A stretch of 64,000 nt of DNA from assembly GCF_003234815.2 (NCBI RefSeq), contig NZ_CP126279.1:1364001-1428000 (forward strand), in the 5' to 3' direction. Both the position numbers and the translations under genes were made by a program. Numbering within the stretch: the first letter of the stretch is position 1; each line of letters starts with the position of its first letter. The notes beneath the pieces were generated by a model. The model ran no database searches. It was not told the DNA's origin and saw only the letters and a list, made by a program, of their open reading frames with translations. This stretch comes from Curtobacterium sp. MCBD17_035. Its GTDB lineage: Bacteria > Actinomycetota > Actinomycetes > Actinomycetales > Microbacteriaceae. Positions 52,219-61,405 of this stretch are shown here, in pieces.

Positions 52219-52710
52219 ATGGCGGCACTGCGCGACCTGCAGCCCGAGGAGAAGCTCGAGCGCCTGCTCGCCGAGGAGCGTGAACTCGAGCAGGAGCGCT
52301 TCGACCTCGACGACGCATGGGCGGTCGGCTCCTGGCTGCGGGCGACCGCGATCGAGCGCGGGCTCGGCGTCGGCGTCGCCGTCGCCTTCGGTGAGCAGCG
52401 GGTGTTCCACGTCGCGACGCCCGGATCCGGCGCGGTGAACGACGCGTGGCTGGATCGGAAGTTCCGGGTCGTTCGCCACTTCGGGCACTCGACGCTCGCG
52501 GTCCGGACGCAGTACGAGGCCGACGGCACGACGTTCGGGGCCTCCTCCGCGCTCGACCCGCTGCTGTACCAGGCGGCTGGGGGCGGATTCCCGCTCCGGG
52601 TCCGTGGCGCGCTCGTCGGGGTCCTCGGCGTCAGCGGACTCGAGATGCACGCCGATCACGAGTTGGTGGTGGAGGCACTCCGGGCGCACCGCTCGGCCTC
52701 CAGCGCGTGA
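52219..52710 (+). CDS. UPF0303/heme-degrading-domain (HbpS-like) protein
   Basis: A 163-residue cytosolic protein of the UPF0303 group within the GlcG/HbpS (heme-degrading domain) family. Characteristic segments are VAVAFGEQRVFHVATPGSGAVNDAWLDRKFRVVRHFGHSTL and GGFPLRVRGALVGVLGVSGLEMHADHELVVEALR. Some relatives bind heme or act as sensors; function here is open. The ATG at 52219 has GAGGAG 6 nt upstream, so upstream extensions are rejected. The stop overlaps the next gene's GTG. Confidence 0.88.
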   Translation: MAALRDLQPEEKLERLLAEERELEQERFDLDDAWAVGSWLRATAIERGLGVGVAVAFGEQRVFHVATPGSGAVNDAWLDRKFRVVRHFGHSTLAVRTQYEADGTTFGASSALDPLLYQAAGGGFPLRVRGALVGVLGVSGLEMHADHELVVEALRAHRSASSA

Positions 52711-53351
52711 GCGACCCGCTTCTCGAGCAGACCCGATCCGGGTACGACGCAGCGGCGGACACCTACGCGGAACACCTGCCGGACACGTCCTTCGAAGCGC
52801 CGATCGACATGGCGATGGTCGATCACTTCGCGCACATGCTCCCTCGTGCCGCGACCGTCCTCGACGCCGGATGCGGCACCGGCAGGATGCTCCGGCACCT
52901 GCAGGACCGTGACGGGACGATGCGGCTCACCGGCGTCGACATCTCGTCCGGGATGCTGGCCCACGCCGCCCGACGAGGGATCGCGGTGGACCTACGGCAG
53001 AGCGACCTCGCGGCCCTGCCGTTCGACGATGCCACGTTCGCGGGCGTGCTCGCGTGGTACTCGATCATCCACACGGCACCCGACGGACTGCGGGACGTCA
53101 TCACCGAGGTGCGGCGGGTGCTCCGCCCGGATGGCGTGTTCCTGCTCGGGTTCCAGGCCGGTACCGGCACACGGACGATCGAGCGGCCGTACGGACAGGA
53201 GGCCCCCCTCACGGCGTTCCTGCACGAGCCGTCGTCGGTCACCGGGCTCCTGCGGTCACTCGGGTTCCGCGTCGACGCCGTCCTCGACCGCGCGCCCCGG
53301 CAGGTGGAGCGGCACCGGCAGGGGTTCGTGCTCGCGCGCACGGCGGGCTGA
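52707..53351 (+). CDS. Class I SAM-dependent methyltransferase
   Basis: A 214-residue methyltransferase of the UbiE/type-11 kind. Motif I is VLDAGCGTGRML, the acidic residue after beta-2 is in LTGVDIS, and motif post-I is LAALPFDDATFAGVLAWYSI. It resembles stand-alone small-molecule methyltransferases, and the substrate is unknown. The GTG at 52707 overlaps the UPF0303 stop by 4 bp, so both are made from one mRNA. Confidence 0.9.
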   Translation: MSDPLLEQTRSGYDAAADTYAEHLPDTSFEAPIDMAMVDHFAHMLPRAATVLDAGCGTGRMLRHLQDRDGTMRLTGVDISSGMLAHAARRGIAVDLRQSDLAALPFDDATFAGVLAWYSIIHTAPDGLRDVITEVRRVLRPDGVFLLGFQAGTGTRTIERPYGQEAPLTAFLHEPSSVTGLLRSLGFRVDAVLDRAPRQVERHRQGFVLARTAG

Positions 53352-53557
53352 CCAGCCGACCAGGCGTACCGACGTGCATGGGACGGTCCTGGGCCGCCCC
53401 GATCCTCCACCCGCGTAGCGTCCGCTCTGCCACGTCAGCCCGGGTCCGGACGCCATCGGCCACCACCCGCGTCGTCGCTGCGACGCTCGACGCGCCGGAG
53501 CCGCACCACCGCCGAGAAACACACCGCCGGCACCGCCGGAGCAGACCAGGGAGCACC

Positions 53558-54100
53558 ATGTCCGAGAACAACACCGTCATCCGCAGCATGCACGACATCG
53601 GGCTCGCCGCCTGGTTCGGCGGGAACCTCATGGGGGCGACCGGCCTGAACGGCGCTGCGGCCGGAGCGAAGGACCCGGTCGAGCGGCTCACGCTGTCGGC
53701 GCTCGGGTGGAGCAAGTGGGCGCCGTTGCAGCTGGCGGCGCTCTCGGTCCACGCGATCGGTGGCGCTGGCCTGATCATCGCCAACCGGGACCGGCTCGGC
53801 GTGCAGCCGGAGGCCCGGACCAACACGGGCGTCAAGCTGACGCTCACGATCGTCGCTGCCGTGACGACCTTCTGGTCGGCATCGCTGGGCAAGAAGATGG
53901 CCGAGCACGCCTCCGAGGGCGCGGCCGGCACGACGGAGGCGTCGCCCGCCGCCTCCTCGACGCTCACGTCAGCGCAGCGTCAGCAGAAGATCCTGCAGTG
54001 GGTGACGCCGGTGCTCACGGGCATCCTGCTCGTGATGGGCGCCCAGCAGGGGGAGCAGCAGCGGTCCGCCGCCGGCGTCATGGACAAGCGGCGCCGCTGA
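53558..54100 (+). CDS. Conserved actinobacterial membrane protein, function unknown
   Basis: A 180-residue protein with four predicted membrane helices (near 13-35, 56-76, 91-112 and 147-165) and a Ser/Ala-rich loop after the third. I recognise the pattern from actinobacterial hypothetical proteins but know no function. The ATG at 53558 follows CAGGGAG. A TAGCGT box at 53416-53421 could be its -10; the leader would be about 130 nt. A strong terminator lies 10 bp after its stop. Confidence 0.78.
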   Translation: MSENNTVIRSMHDIGLAAWFGGNLMGATGLNGAAAGAKDPVERLTLSALGWSKWAPLQLAALSVHAIGGAGLIIANRDRLGVQPEARTNTGVKLTLTIVAAVTTFWSASLGKKMAEHASEGAAGTTEASPAASSTLTSAQRQQKILQWVTPVLTGILLVMGAQQGEQQRSAAGVMDKRRR

Positions 54101-54109
54101 CCGCACCAT

Positions 54110-54159
54110 CGACGGACGGGAGGGACGGCACGAGCTGGTGCCGTCCCTCCCGTCCGTCG
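54110..54159. terminator. 22-bp perfect stem bidirectional terminator
   Basis: Segments 54110-54131 and 54138-54159 are perfect inverted repeats with a GAGCTG loop, lying between the convergent membrane protein and ABC exporter genes. It is the longest stem in the window. Confidence 0.85.
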
Positions 54160-54191
54160 GAGCGGGGTCGTCGCGAGCGGCGAGCGTGTCC

Positions 54192-57100
54192 TCATCGCGC
54201 GTCGACGGCCTCGTACGCCTGCCACATCGCCGCGTACCGGCCCCCGCGCGCGAGCAGCTCGTCGTGCGGGCCGAGTTCCGCGATCCGCCCTCCCGCGATC
54301 ACGGCGATGCGGTGTGCCGCGCGTGCCGTCTGCAGCCGGTGGGCGATGACGATCGTGGTCCGACCGGACGCGACGGTCTGCATCGCCGCCGTCACGCGCG
54401 CCTCGGTGAGCAGATCGAGGTTCGAGGTGGCCTCGTCGAGCAACAGGACCGCGGGATCGACGAGTTCGGCACGGGCGAGGGCGATGAGCTGCCGGTGCCC
54501 CGCGGAGAGGGACCGCCCCCGTTCCGACAGCTGGTGGTGGTAGCCGCCGGGCAGCTCGGACACGAACTCGTGTGCGCCGACGGCGCGCGCCGCCGCCTCC
54601 ACCTCGGCATCGGTGGCGTCCATCCTGCCGTACGCGATGTTGTCCCGGACGGTGCCGGTGAACAGGAACGCCTCCTGCGGCACGTACCCGAGCTGCCGGC
54701 GGTACGCCCGCAGGTCGAGCGTGCGGAGGTCCTGCCCGTCGACGAGGACGGCGCCGTCGTCCGGGTCGTAGAACCGCGCGATGAGCTTCATCACGGTCGA
54801 CTTGCCGGCGCCCGTCTCGCCGACGAACGCGATCGTCTCGCCCGGGCGCACGGCGAGCGTGACGTCGTGCAGTGCCTCCGGCGGTCGGACCGCCCTCGCC
54901 GACGGGGCGGCGGACGCGGTGCGCGGGTCGGCCGGGCCGCGGCGTTCCGCTGGACGCACGGGCGTGCGCACCACGGGATAGGCGAACCGCACCGACCGCA
55001 GCTCCAGCGCGCCCGACAGGCGGGGCGGGACGACGGCGTCCGACGCGTCCGGGGTGAGGGTCTCGAGCGCCATGAGGTCGCTGATCCGCGACACCGACAC
55101 CCGCGTCTGCTGCCACGCGTCGAACACCTGCGACAGCTGCTGGATGGGCGAGAAGAACATGTCGATGTAGAGCAGGAACGCGATGAGCGCCCCGGACGTC
55201 AGGTGTCCGGACCCGATGAGCGTCGCGCCGACGCCGAGCACGATGACGTCGGCGACCCCGGACAGGAACTGCACGAACGGGAAGTACGTCGCGACGAGAC
55301 GCTGCGCTGCGATCCGCGAGTCGAGGTACCGCCGCCCCAGCGCGTGGAAGTGCCGCACCGTCGCGGCCTCGTGCACGAACGCCTGGGACTCGCGGACGCC
55401 GGACAGACTCTCCTGGAAGTCCGCGTTGACGACGGCGATGCGCTCACGCGCCTCGTCGTACAACCGGGAGGACCGGCTCCGGAACCACACGGTCGCCCCG
55501 GCGAGCGGGACCACGACCGACAACAGGGTCAGCAGACCGAGTTCGGGGTCGATGAGCACGAGCGCGACGCCGACCCCGACGAACGTCACGATCGACACGA
55601 GCGCCGAGAGCAGGCCGTTCTGGATGAGCGTCTCGAACTGGTCCACGTCCGTCGTCATCCGGGTCATCACCCGGCCCGCCATCTCACGCTCGTAGAAGTC
55701 CAGGGACAACCGCTGGAGCTGGGCGAAGATCCGGATCCGCAGACTCAGCATGATCCGCTGGGCCGCCTTGCCCGTCACGAAGGTCTCGGCCATGCCGTCG
55801 GCGAGGTCCGCGAGCGTCACCAGCAGGAACAGGGCCGCGGCGCCGAACAGCACGACCTCGGAACCCCGCTGCACGCCGTCGTCGATGCCGGTCTTGACGA
55901 GCACCGGCCCGAGCAGGCCGGCGACCGCGTCGACCACGACGAACAGGAGGGCCAGCAGCAGCGGACGTCGGAACTCCCGCAGCAGCGTGGCGAGTGAGAA
56001 CCGTCGGTCCTGCACGGTCTCGCGGTCGAGGTCGACCGTCGGGACGTCCCGGATCGGTCCGAGCGCCGCCACCCGCGCGAGCAGTTCCGGGGTCGCCGCG
56101 AACATGCCGGCCATGCCCCGACCGCTGCCGCGTCCGCGACCGCCGAGCCCCATGCCGAGGCCACCACCGGGCCCCGACGTCGCGACCGGGGTCGCCGCAG
56201 CCGCTCCGGGCCTCCAGGCATCGTCCGTCACGCCGCCCGCCGCCTGCGCGAGCCGGCTCAGGGCGTCGATGTCACCCGCCGCGGCCGCCGCCGCGGTGTC
56301 GTCGGTCGCGTCGTCGTCGAGGCCGGTGACGAGCGCGCGGTACACCGCACTCGTGGCGACGAGGGACTCGTGCGTCCCCTCGTCGACGACGCACCCGTGG
56401 TCGAGGACCAGGATGCGGTCGGCGAGGTGCAGTGTCGACTCGCGGTGGGCGATGAGGATCACCGTCCGGTCCCGGAGTTCGCCGCGGAGCGCGTCGTGGA
56501 TCGACTGCTCGGTCGAGGCGTCGATCGCGCTCGTCGCGTCGTCGAGCACGAGGATCCGCGGATCGGACAGGATCGCCCGGGCGAGGGCGATCCGCTGCCG
56601 CTGCCCGCCGGACAACGACAGGCCACGCTCACCGACGACGGTTTCCAGCCCCTTCGGCAGCGCATCGATGAACCCGATCGCATGAGCGACCTCGGCCGCG
56701 TGGCGGATCTCCGCCTCGGTCGCCGAGGGACGCCCGTAGGCGATGTTCGCCCCGACCGTGTCCGAGAACAGGAAGCTGTCCTCGAACACCATGCCGATGG
56801 CGCCACGGATCGAGTGCAGGCGGAGGTCGCGGAGGTCGTGTCCGTCGAGCAGGACCCGCCCGGACTCCGGGTCGTGGAACCGGGCGACGAGGGACGCGAC
56901 CGTCGACTTGCCGCTCCCGCTCGGCCCGACGAGGGCGACGCGCTCGCCGGGCCGCACCTGCAGGTCGAGCCCGTCGAGCGCGGGGTGGATGTCGGCACTC
57001 CCGGTCCCGTAGGAGAAGGTCACACCCTCGAACACGACGTCGCCCCGGACGTGGTCCACCGCCACGGCGTCCGGCGCGTCCCGGATCGCGGGCTCCCGGT

Positions 57101-58052
57101 CGATGAGCTGGAAGATCCGCTCGATGCCGACCTGCGCTTGCTGTCCGATCGTCAGCACGCCCGCGAGCTGCCGAGCGGGCGCCATGAGCGCGGCGACGTA
57201 GCTCGTGAACGCGAGGAACGTGCCGATGGTGATCCGGCCCTCCAGGGCGAGCCACCCGCCCAACGCCAGGATCGCGACCTGCGCGAGGGTCGGGATCGAC
57301 TCGAGCAGGGGCTGGAACCGCGCCTGGATCCGCACCGAACGCATCTGCGCGCCGTAGAGGCCGGTCGCGACGCGCGTCAGGTGCTCGACCTCGTGCCGCT
57401 CCCGGCCGAACGCCTTGACGACGCGGACCCCGTTGACGTCCTCGTCGACGATCTGCGCCACCTCGCCCTCGCGCTGCTGGGCGTCCCAGGTCGCGGGCAT
57501 GATCCTGCGCCGCATCCGGTAGGCCGTCACGACGAGGACCGGCACCATCACGAGGCTGACCAGGGCGAGCAGGGGTGACAGCGTGAACATCACGACGATC
57601 GACAGGACCATCAGGATCACGTTGCCGCTCATGATCGGCAGCATGTTGAGCAGGCCCTGCACGAGCGCCGAGTCGGAGTTCGCCCGGCTGACGAGCTGCC
57701 CCGTCGGCATCTGGTCGAGGCTCGCGAAGTCCATGCGCTGCAGGTGGTCGTGCATGTCGTTGCGGAGGTCGTTCTGCACCTCGAGCGCCACCCGGCCGCC
57801 GCGGTACCGCCGCAGGTACGTGAAGCCGAACGTCGCGGCGGCGAGCGCCAGGAGCAGCGCCAGCCACGGTCCGAGCGGCGAGGTGTGCGCGACGATCACG
57901 CCGTCCACGATGCGACGGGCGACGAGCGGTACGACGACCTGGCAGAGGCTCCCGAGCAGCGCCGCGACCAGCGAGATGACGACGCTCCTGCGGTGGCGGA
58001 GCATGTAACGCCAGAGGCGGCGGATCCAGCCCTCGGTGCTCGGGTCGGTCAC
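54192..58052 (-). CDS. Single-chain ABC exporter with one degenerate ATP site
   Basis: A 1286-residue chain with the order TMD-NBD-TMD-NBD, equal to two fused half-exporters. NBD1 has GPSGSGKST and a canonical signature LSGGQRQR, but the catalytic Glu after Walker B is Asp (LVLDDATSAID, near residue 504). NBD2 has GETGAGKST and LLLDEATSNLD with the Glu, but a changed signature LSAGHRQL. This complementary pattern is that of heterodimeric exporters such as TM287/288: one consensus site (NBD2 Walker plus NBD1 signature) and one degenerate site. A Gly/Arg-rich linker precedes the second half. GTG 58052 is chosen since upstream sequence overlaps a divergent gene. Multidrug or lipid export is likely but unproven. 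Confidence 0.92.
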   Translation of the reverse strand: MTDPSTEGWIRRLWRYMLRHRRSVVISLVAALLGSLCQVVVPLVARRIVDGVIVAHTSPLGPWLALLLALAAATFGFTYLRRYRGGRVALEVQNDLRNDMHDHLQRMDFASLDQMPTGQLVSRANSDSALVQGLLNMLPIMSGNVILMVLSIVVMFTLSPLLALVSLVMVPVLVVTAYRMRRRIMPATWDAQQREGEVAQIVDEDVNGVRVVKAFGRERHEVEHLTRVATGLYGAQMRSVRIQARFQPLLESIPTLAQVAILALGGWLALEGRITIGTFLAFTSYVAALMAPARQLAGVLTIGQQAQVGIERIFQLIDREPAIRDAPDAVAVDHVRGDVVFEGVTFSYGTGSADIHPALDGLDLQVRPGERVALVGPSGSGKSTVASLVARFHDPESGRVLLDGHDLRDLRLHSIRGAIGMVFEDSFLFSDTVGANIAYGRPSATEAEIRHAAEVAHAIGFIDALPKGLETVVGERGLSLSGGQRQRIALARAILSDPRILVLDDATSAIDASTEQSIHDALRGELRDRTVILIAHRESTLHLADRILVLDHGCVVDEGTHESLVATSAVYRALVTGLDDDATDDTAAAAAAGDIDALSRLAQAAGGVTDDAWRPGAAAATPVATSGPGGGLGMGLGGRGRGSGRGMAGMFAATPELLARVAALGPIRDVPTVDLDRETVQDRRFSLATLLREFRRPLLLALLFVVVDAVAGLLGPVLVKTGIDDGVQRGSEVVLFGAAALFLLVTLADLADGMAETFVTGKAAQRIMLSLRIRIFAQLQRLSLDFYEREMAGRVMTRMTTDVDQFETLIQNGLLSALVSIVTFVGVGVALVLIDPELGLLTLLSVVVPLAGATVWFRSRSSRLYDEARERIAVVNADFQESLSGVRESQAFVHEAATVRHFHALGRRYLDSRIAAQRLVATYFPFVQFLSGVADVIVLGVGATLIGSGHLTSGALIAFLLYIDMFFSPIQQLSQVFDAWQQTRVSVSRISDLMALETLTPDASDAVVPPRLSGALELRSVRFAYPVVRTPVRPAERRGPADPRTASAAPSARAVRPPEALHDVTLAVRPGETIAFVGETGAGKSTVMKLIARFYDPDDGAVLVDGQDLRTLDLRAYRRQLGYVPQEAFLFTGTVRDNIAYGRMDATDAEVEAAARAVGAHEFVSELPGGYHHQLSERGRSLSAGHRQLIALARAELVDPAVLLLDEATSNLDLLTEARVTAAMQTVASGRTTIVIAHRLQTARAAHRIAVIAGGRIAELGPHDELLARGGRYAAMWQAYEAVDAR

Positions 58053-58125
58053 GCGCGCCACTCTACGCCGGATGGTTCCGGCTCCGAACCATCTGCGTGC
58101 GGCCGTCGTCGCCGGTGCCAGTGGG

Positions 58126-58131
58126 TACGCT
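58126..58131 (+). promoter_or_regulatory. Putative -10 box of the small hypothetical gene
   Basis: TACGCT (TAnnnT) ends 6 nt before the GTG at 58138, again the spacing of a leaderless transcript. Confidence 0.45.
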
Positions 58132-58137
58132 TCGCGG

Positions 58138-58449
58138 GTGGATGCGACGCAGCCCTCCGGGACGACGAGACGACGGATCGAGCTGCGGCTCCGGAAGCCG
58201 GCGCTGGTGTGGTTCGCCCGACCGACCGTCGTGGTCGACGGACGCGGGCACCCGGCGCAGTGGGGGACCGGCACGTGGGCGGTGTCGGACGCGGGCGGCA
58301 CCGAGATCGCCGTGTACCTCTACAACCGCGTGTGGCGCTTCGGCGCGGCCAGCACCACCGTCGGCGGGGGCGGAGCCGCCCCCGCGGTCCTCGAGTACCG
58401 CGTCGGTGTCCTGCCGACCGCGCGGGGGCGGCTCGTCTCGCTGCGCTGA
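58138..58449 (+). CDS. Small hypothetical protein
   Basis: A 103-residue, basic, probably all-beta protein (RIELRLRKPALVWFARPTVVVDGRGHPAQWGTGTW, then IAVYLYNRVWRFG). I do not recognise a family. The GTG at 58138 is chosen because of the TACGCT box 6 nt upstream; the frame is open upstream but overlaps the divergent exporter start. A cysteine-free, Arg-rich composition fits a cytosolic protein. Its divergent position 85 bp from the ABC exporter gives no clear hint. Confidence 0.65.
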   Translation: MDATQPSGTTRRRIELRLRKPALVWFARPTVVVDGRGHPAQWGTGTWAVSDAGGTEIAVYLYNRVWRFGAASTTVGGGGAAPAVLEYRVGVLPTARGRLVSLR

Positions 58450-58562
58450 GACGCGCATTCCCTGGGAAGCACCGGTGTCCTCGTCCCACGGCTCCGGCCA
58501 CCCGACGCGTAGGAAGGGCTGCAGCGGCCGACGCCCTGTCGGTCCGAGACGAAGGAGACGAC

Positions 58563-58919
58563 ATGGCACAGGGAGTAGCGGCGGTCTGGGTGCCCGTCAC
58601 GGACATGCAGCGCGCGGTCGCGTTCTACCGCGACACGCTCGGACTCGAGGTCACGCACGAGGGTGACGACTGGAGCGAGATCGACGGCGGTGGCCTGCGT
58701 ATCGGCCTGAACGCCCGCGAGGACGCGAAGCCCGCGAGTGACGGCGGCGCCGTCATCACGTTCCAGCCGGACGGGAGCATCGAGGACGAGATCGCGACGC
58801 TCAAGGAGCGCGGCGCCGACATCGAGGGCTCCGTCAGCGAGCACCCGTGGGGTCGGATCATGCCGTTCAAGGACTCCGAGGGCAACGACCTGCAGTACTA
58901 CACGCCGCCGCAGGGCTGA
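58563..58919 (+). CDS. VOC-family glyoxalase-like protein
   Basis: A 118-residue vicinal-oxygen-chelate protein. The start AAVWVPVTDMQRAVAFYRDTLGL and the end PWGRIMPFKDSEGNDLQYY are typical of glyoxalase/bleomycin-resistance/dioxygenase relatives; one of the paired metal-ligand positions is not obviously kept at the N-terminus. The ATG at 58563 has GAAGGAG upstream. Function (detoxification or ring-cleavage-related) cannot be told from sequence. Confidence 0.88.
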   Translation: MAQGVAAVWVPVTDMQRAVAFYRDTLGLEVTHEGDDWSEIDGGGLRIGLNAREDAKPASDGGAVITFQPDGSIEDEIATLKERGADIEGSVSEHPWGRIMPFKDSEGNDLQYYTPPQG

Positions 58920-59060
58920 CCGCGCCACGGGGCGGGCGGGAGGGACGTGCGGCGGCAGCCGCTGAGCGACTCGACCGCACGCACCGCCCCCGGCGGGGAG
59001 TAGCGTCCGCCTCGGCACCCGACGCCGCGGTCCGCGGCGCCCGACGAAGGAGGTCCCCCC

Positions 59061-59882
59061 ATGCCCGCACTCATCGACACCTTCACCATGTCGAACGGCC
59101 TGCACATCCCGAAGATCGGCTTCGGCACCTGGCAGATCCCCGACGGGGCGGCCGCGTACGACGCGACCCGCGCCGCGCTCGACGCCGGGTACCGGCACAT
59201 CGACACGGCACGCGCCTACGGCAACGAGGCGAGCGTCGGCCGTGCGATCAAGGACAGCGGCGTCCCGCGCGACGAGGTGTTCGTGACCACGAAGTGCCCG
59301 GCCGAGGTGAAGACCGCCGACGGCGCCCGTCACGCCTTCGCCGAGTCCGAGCGCCTGCTCGACGTCGGCCCGATCGACCTGTACCTCATCCACGCGCCCT
59401 GGCCCTGGAACGCGATCGGCTCGGACCACCGCGCCGGGAACATCGAGGTGTGGAAGGTGTTCGAGGAGCTCTACGACGCCGGGCGCACCCGTTCGATCGG
59501 CGTCTCCAACTTCGACGTGGACGACCTCGAGTCCCTCGCCGCGGACACCGACGTCGTCCCGCACGCCAACCAGATCCGCTGGTTCATCGGCAACACCCAG
59601 GACGAGACCACCGCCTACTGCCGCGAGCGGGACCTCCTCGTCGAGGGGTACTCGCCGCTCGCCACGGGCGGTCTGCTCGAGAACGAGGCGATCCGGGCGA
59701 TCGGCGAGCGGTACGGCAAGTCCGTCGCCCAGGTCGCGATCCGCTACCTGCTCGAGAAGGACGTCCTGCCCCTGCCGAAGTCCACCACGCCGTCGCGCAT
59801 CGCCGAGAACGCCGACGTCGACTTCGCGCTGTCGGCCGAGGACATCGCGACGCTCGACGCGCTCGAGGGCACCGACGCCTGA
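59061..59882 (+). CDS. Aldo/keto reductase (AKR5-like)
   Basis: A 273-residue NADPH-dependent reductase. The catalytic tetrad can be read: Asp and Tyr in HIDTARAYGNE, Lys in VTTKCP and His in LIHAPWP. The C-terminal cofactor site PLPKSTTPSRIAEN is also present. It resembles 2,5-diketo-gluconate reductases. The ATG at 59061 has GAAGGAGG upstream; a TAGCGT box near 58999-59004 is a possible -10. Physiological substrate unknown. Confidence 0.94.
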   Translation: MPALIDTFTMSNGLHIPKIGFGTWQIPDGAAAYDATRAALDAGYRHIDTARAYGNEASVGRAIKDSGVPRDEVFVTTKCPAEVKTADGARHAFAESERLLDVGPIDLYLIHAPWPWNAIGSDHRAGNIEVWKVFEELYDAGRTRSIGVSNFDVDDLESLAADTDVVPHANQIRWFIGNTQDETTAYCRERDLLVEGYSPLATGGLLENEAIRAIGERYGKSVAQVAIRYLLEKDVLPLPKSTTPSRIAENADVDFALSAEDIATLDALEGTDA

Positions 59883-59941
59883 CGCTCCGTGGAGGCGGTG
59901 GTCCGTACCGTCACGGCAATCGCCTCGAGGAACGGATCAGG

Positions 59942-61396
59942 ATGAGCGCCACGAACGACACGACCGACACCGCGTCGAACGACATCGCGATCACGGACAC
60001 CGACGCGACCGAGGTCGTCCGGTTCCTCGCCGAGCACCGGCAGCGTGTCGTCGACGAGTTGAGCGCGTGGGTGGCGATCCCGTCCGTCGGCGCGCTCCCG
60101 GAGCGGGCCATCGACGTCGAGCGGTCCGCGCACTGGCTCGCCGGCGAACTCCGGGCGATCGGGTTCACGACCGAGCTCCTGCGGGCCGGGCCGTCCGTGG
60201 CGGTGTACGCCGAGTGGCAGGTCGACCCCGCGCTGCCGACCGTGCTCGTGTACAGCCACCACGACGTGCGGGACGCGAAGCCCGAGGAGTGGAAGGAGAC
60301 CGCGCCGTTCGCGCCCGTGCTCCGCGACGGCCGGCTCTACGGCCGCGGTGCATCGGACGCGAAGGGCCAGATGATCGCGCACCTGTGGGGACTGCGGGCG
60401 CACCTGGCGACCCGACCGGACGGGTTGCCGGCGGTCAACTTCCGGGTGATCGTCGAGGGCGAGGAGGAGCTCGGCTCGACGCACTTCGCGGACCTCATCG
60501 AGACCCACCGGGACCGGTTCGCCTGCGACGTCGTCGTGTTCTCCGACACGCTGCAGTGGAAGCAGGGCAACCCCGCCGTCGTCACCTCGATGCGCGGCAT
60601 GACCGGGGCCACGCTGACCATCACCGGGCCGGAGCGCGACGTCCACAGCGGTGCGGCGTCCGGACCGACGCCGAACCCCGTCCACGTGCTCGTCGACGTC
60701 CTCGGGCGGCTGCACGACGACGACGGCCGCATCGCCCTGCCCGGCTTCTACGACGACGTCGAGGAGCTGACCGACGAGCGGCGGCGCGAGCTCGAGGACC
60801 TGTCCTTCGACACCGACGTCTGGCTCGGGCGCACCGAGACGCGGAGCGTCACGGGCGAGCGCGGGTTCACGGTCGAGGAGCGCCTGTGGGCACGGCCGTC
60901 ACTCGAGATCCTCTCGGTCCTCGCGGGCGACCCGACCGGCGTCTCGCGTGCGGTCATCCCGTCCCAGGCGACCGCCGAACTCAGCATCCGCACCGTCCCG
61001 GGGCAGCACGTGCACACCGTCGCGGAGCAGGTGCGCGCGTTCTTCGACGAGCACATCCCGGACAGCGTGGTCTACGAACTGTCCATCCCGGAGGAGTCGG
61101 GGCAGGACCCGTACGTCACACCGTCCGGGCCCGCGCTCGACGCCCTCGACCGAGCCATGGCGCGCGGACACGGGACCCCCACCGCCGGCCGCATGGGCAA
61201 CGCGGGCGGCGGGCCCGCCGAGCTGCTCGGACGCGAGCTCGACGTCCCGGTGCTGTTCGTGGGCACGGGGCTCCCCGAGGACCACTGGCACTCGAGCGAC
61301 GAGAGCATCGACCTCGAGATGCTCGTCGCCGGCGCGGCCTCGATCGCGCACCTGTGGACCGAACTCGGCGCGTCGATCGAGCCCGAGCGCTCCTGA
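59942..61396 (+). CDS. M20-family metallopeptidase (dipeptidase)
   Basis: A 484-residue zinc peptidase of the M20/CPG2-carnosinase group. Metal and catalytic residues are visible in order: His and Asp in VYSHHDVRD, bridging Asp in GRGASDAKGQ, the catalytic Glu pair in VEGEEELGS, Asp in VFSDT and a late His in LPEDHWHSSDE. The lid domain lies in the middle (MTGATLTITGPERDVHSGAASG). It lies 60 bp after the reductase gene with GAGG upstream of the ATG. It is convergent with the helicase gene after 9 bp. Confidence 0.92.
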   Translation: MSATNDTTDTASNDIAITDTDATEVVRFLAEHRQRVVDELSAWVAIPSVGALPERAIDVERSAHWLAGELRAIGFTTELLRAGPSVAVYAEWQVDPALPTVLVYSHHDVRDAKPEEWKETAPFAPVLRDGRLYGRGASDAKGQMIAHLWGLRAHLATRPDGLPAVNFRVIVEGEEELGSTHFADLIETHRDRFACDVVVFSDTLQWKQGNPAVVTSMRGMTGATLTITGPERDVHSGAASGPTPNPVHVLVDVLGRLHDDDGRIALPGFYDDVEELTDERRRELEDLSFDTDVWLGRTETRSVTGERGFTVEERLWARPSLEILSVLAGDPTGVSRAVIPSQATAELSIRTVPGQHVHTVAEQVRAFFDEHIPDSVVYELSIPEESGQDPYVTPSGPALDALDRAMARGHGTPTAGRMGNAGGGPAELLGRELDVPVLFVGTGLPEDHWHSSDESIDLEMLVAGAASIAHLWTELGASIEPERS

Positions 61397-61405
61397 CGCT
61401 CCCGC

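Noticed and set aside
54138..55997. Plus-strand open frame of 619 codons opposite the ABC exporter
   Set aside because: Antisense to a complete exporter with all motifs, and the frame starts inside the terminator stem.
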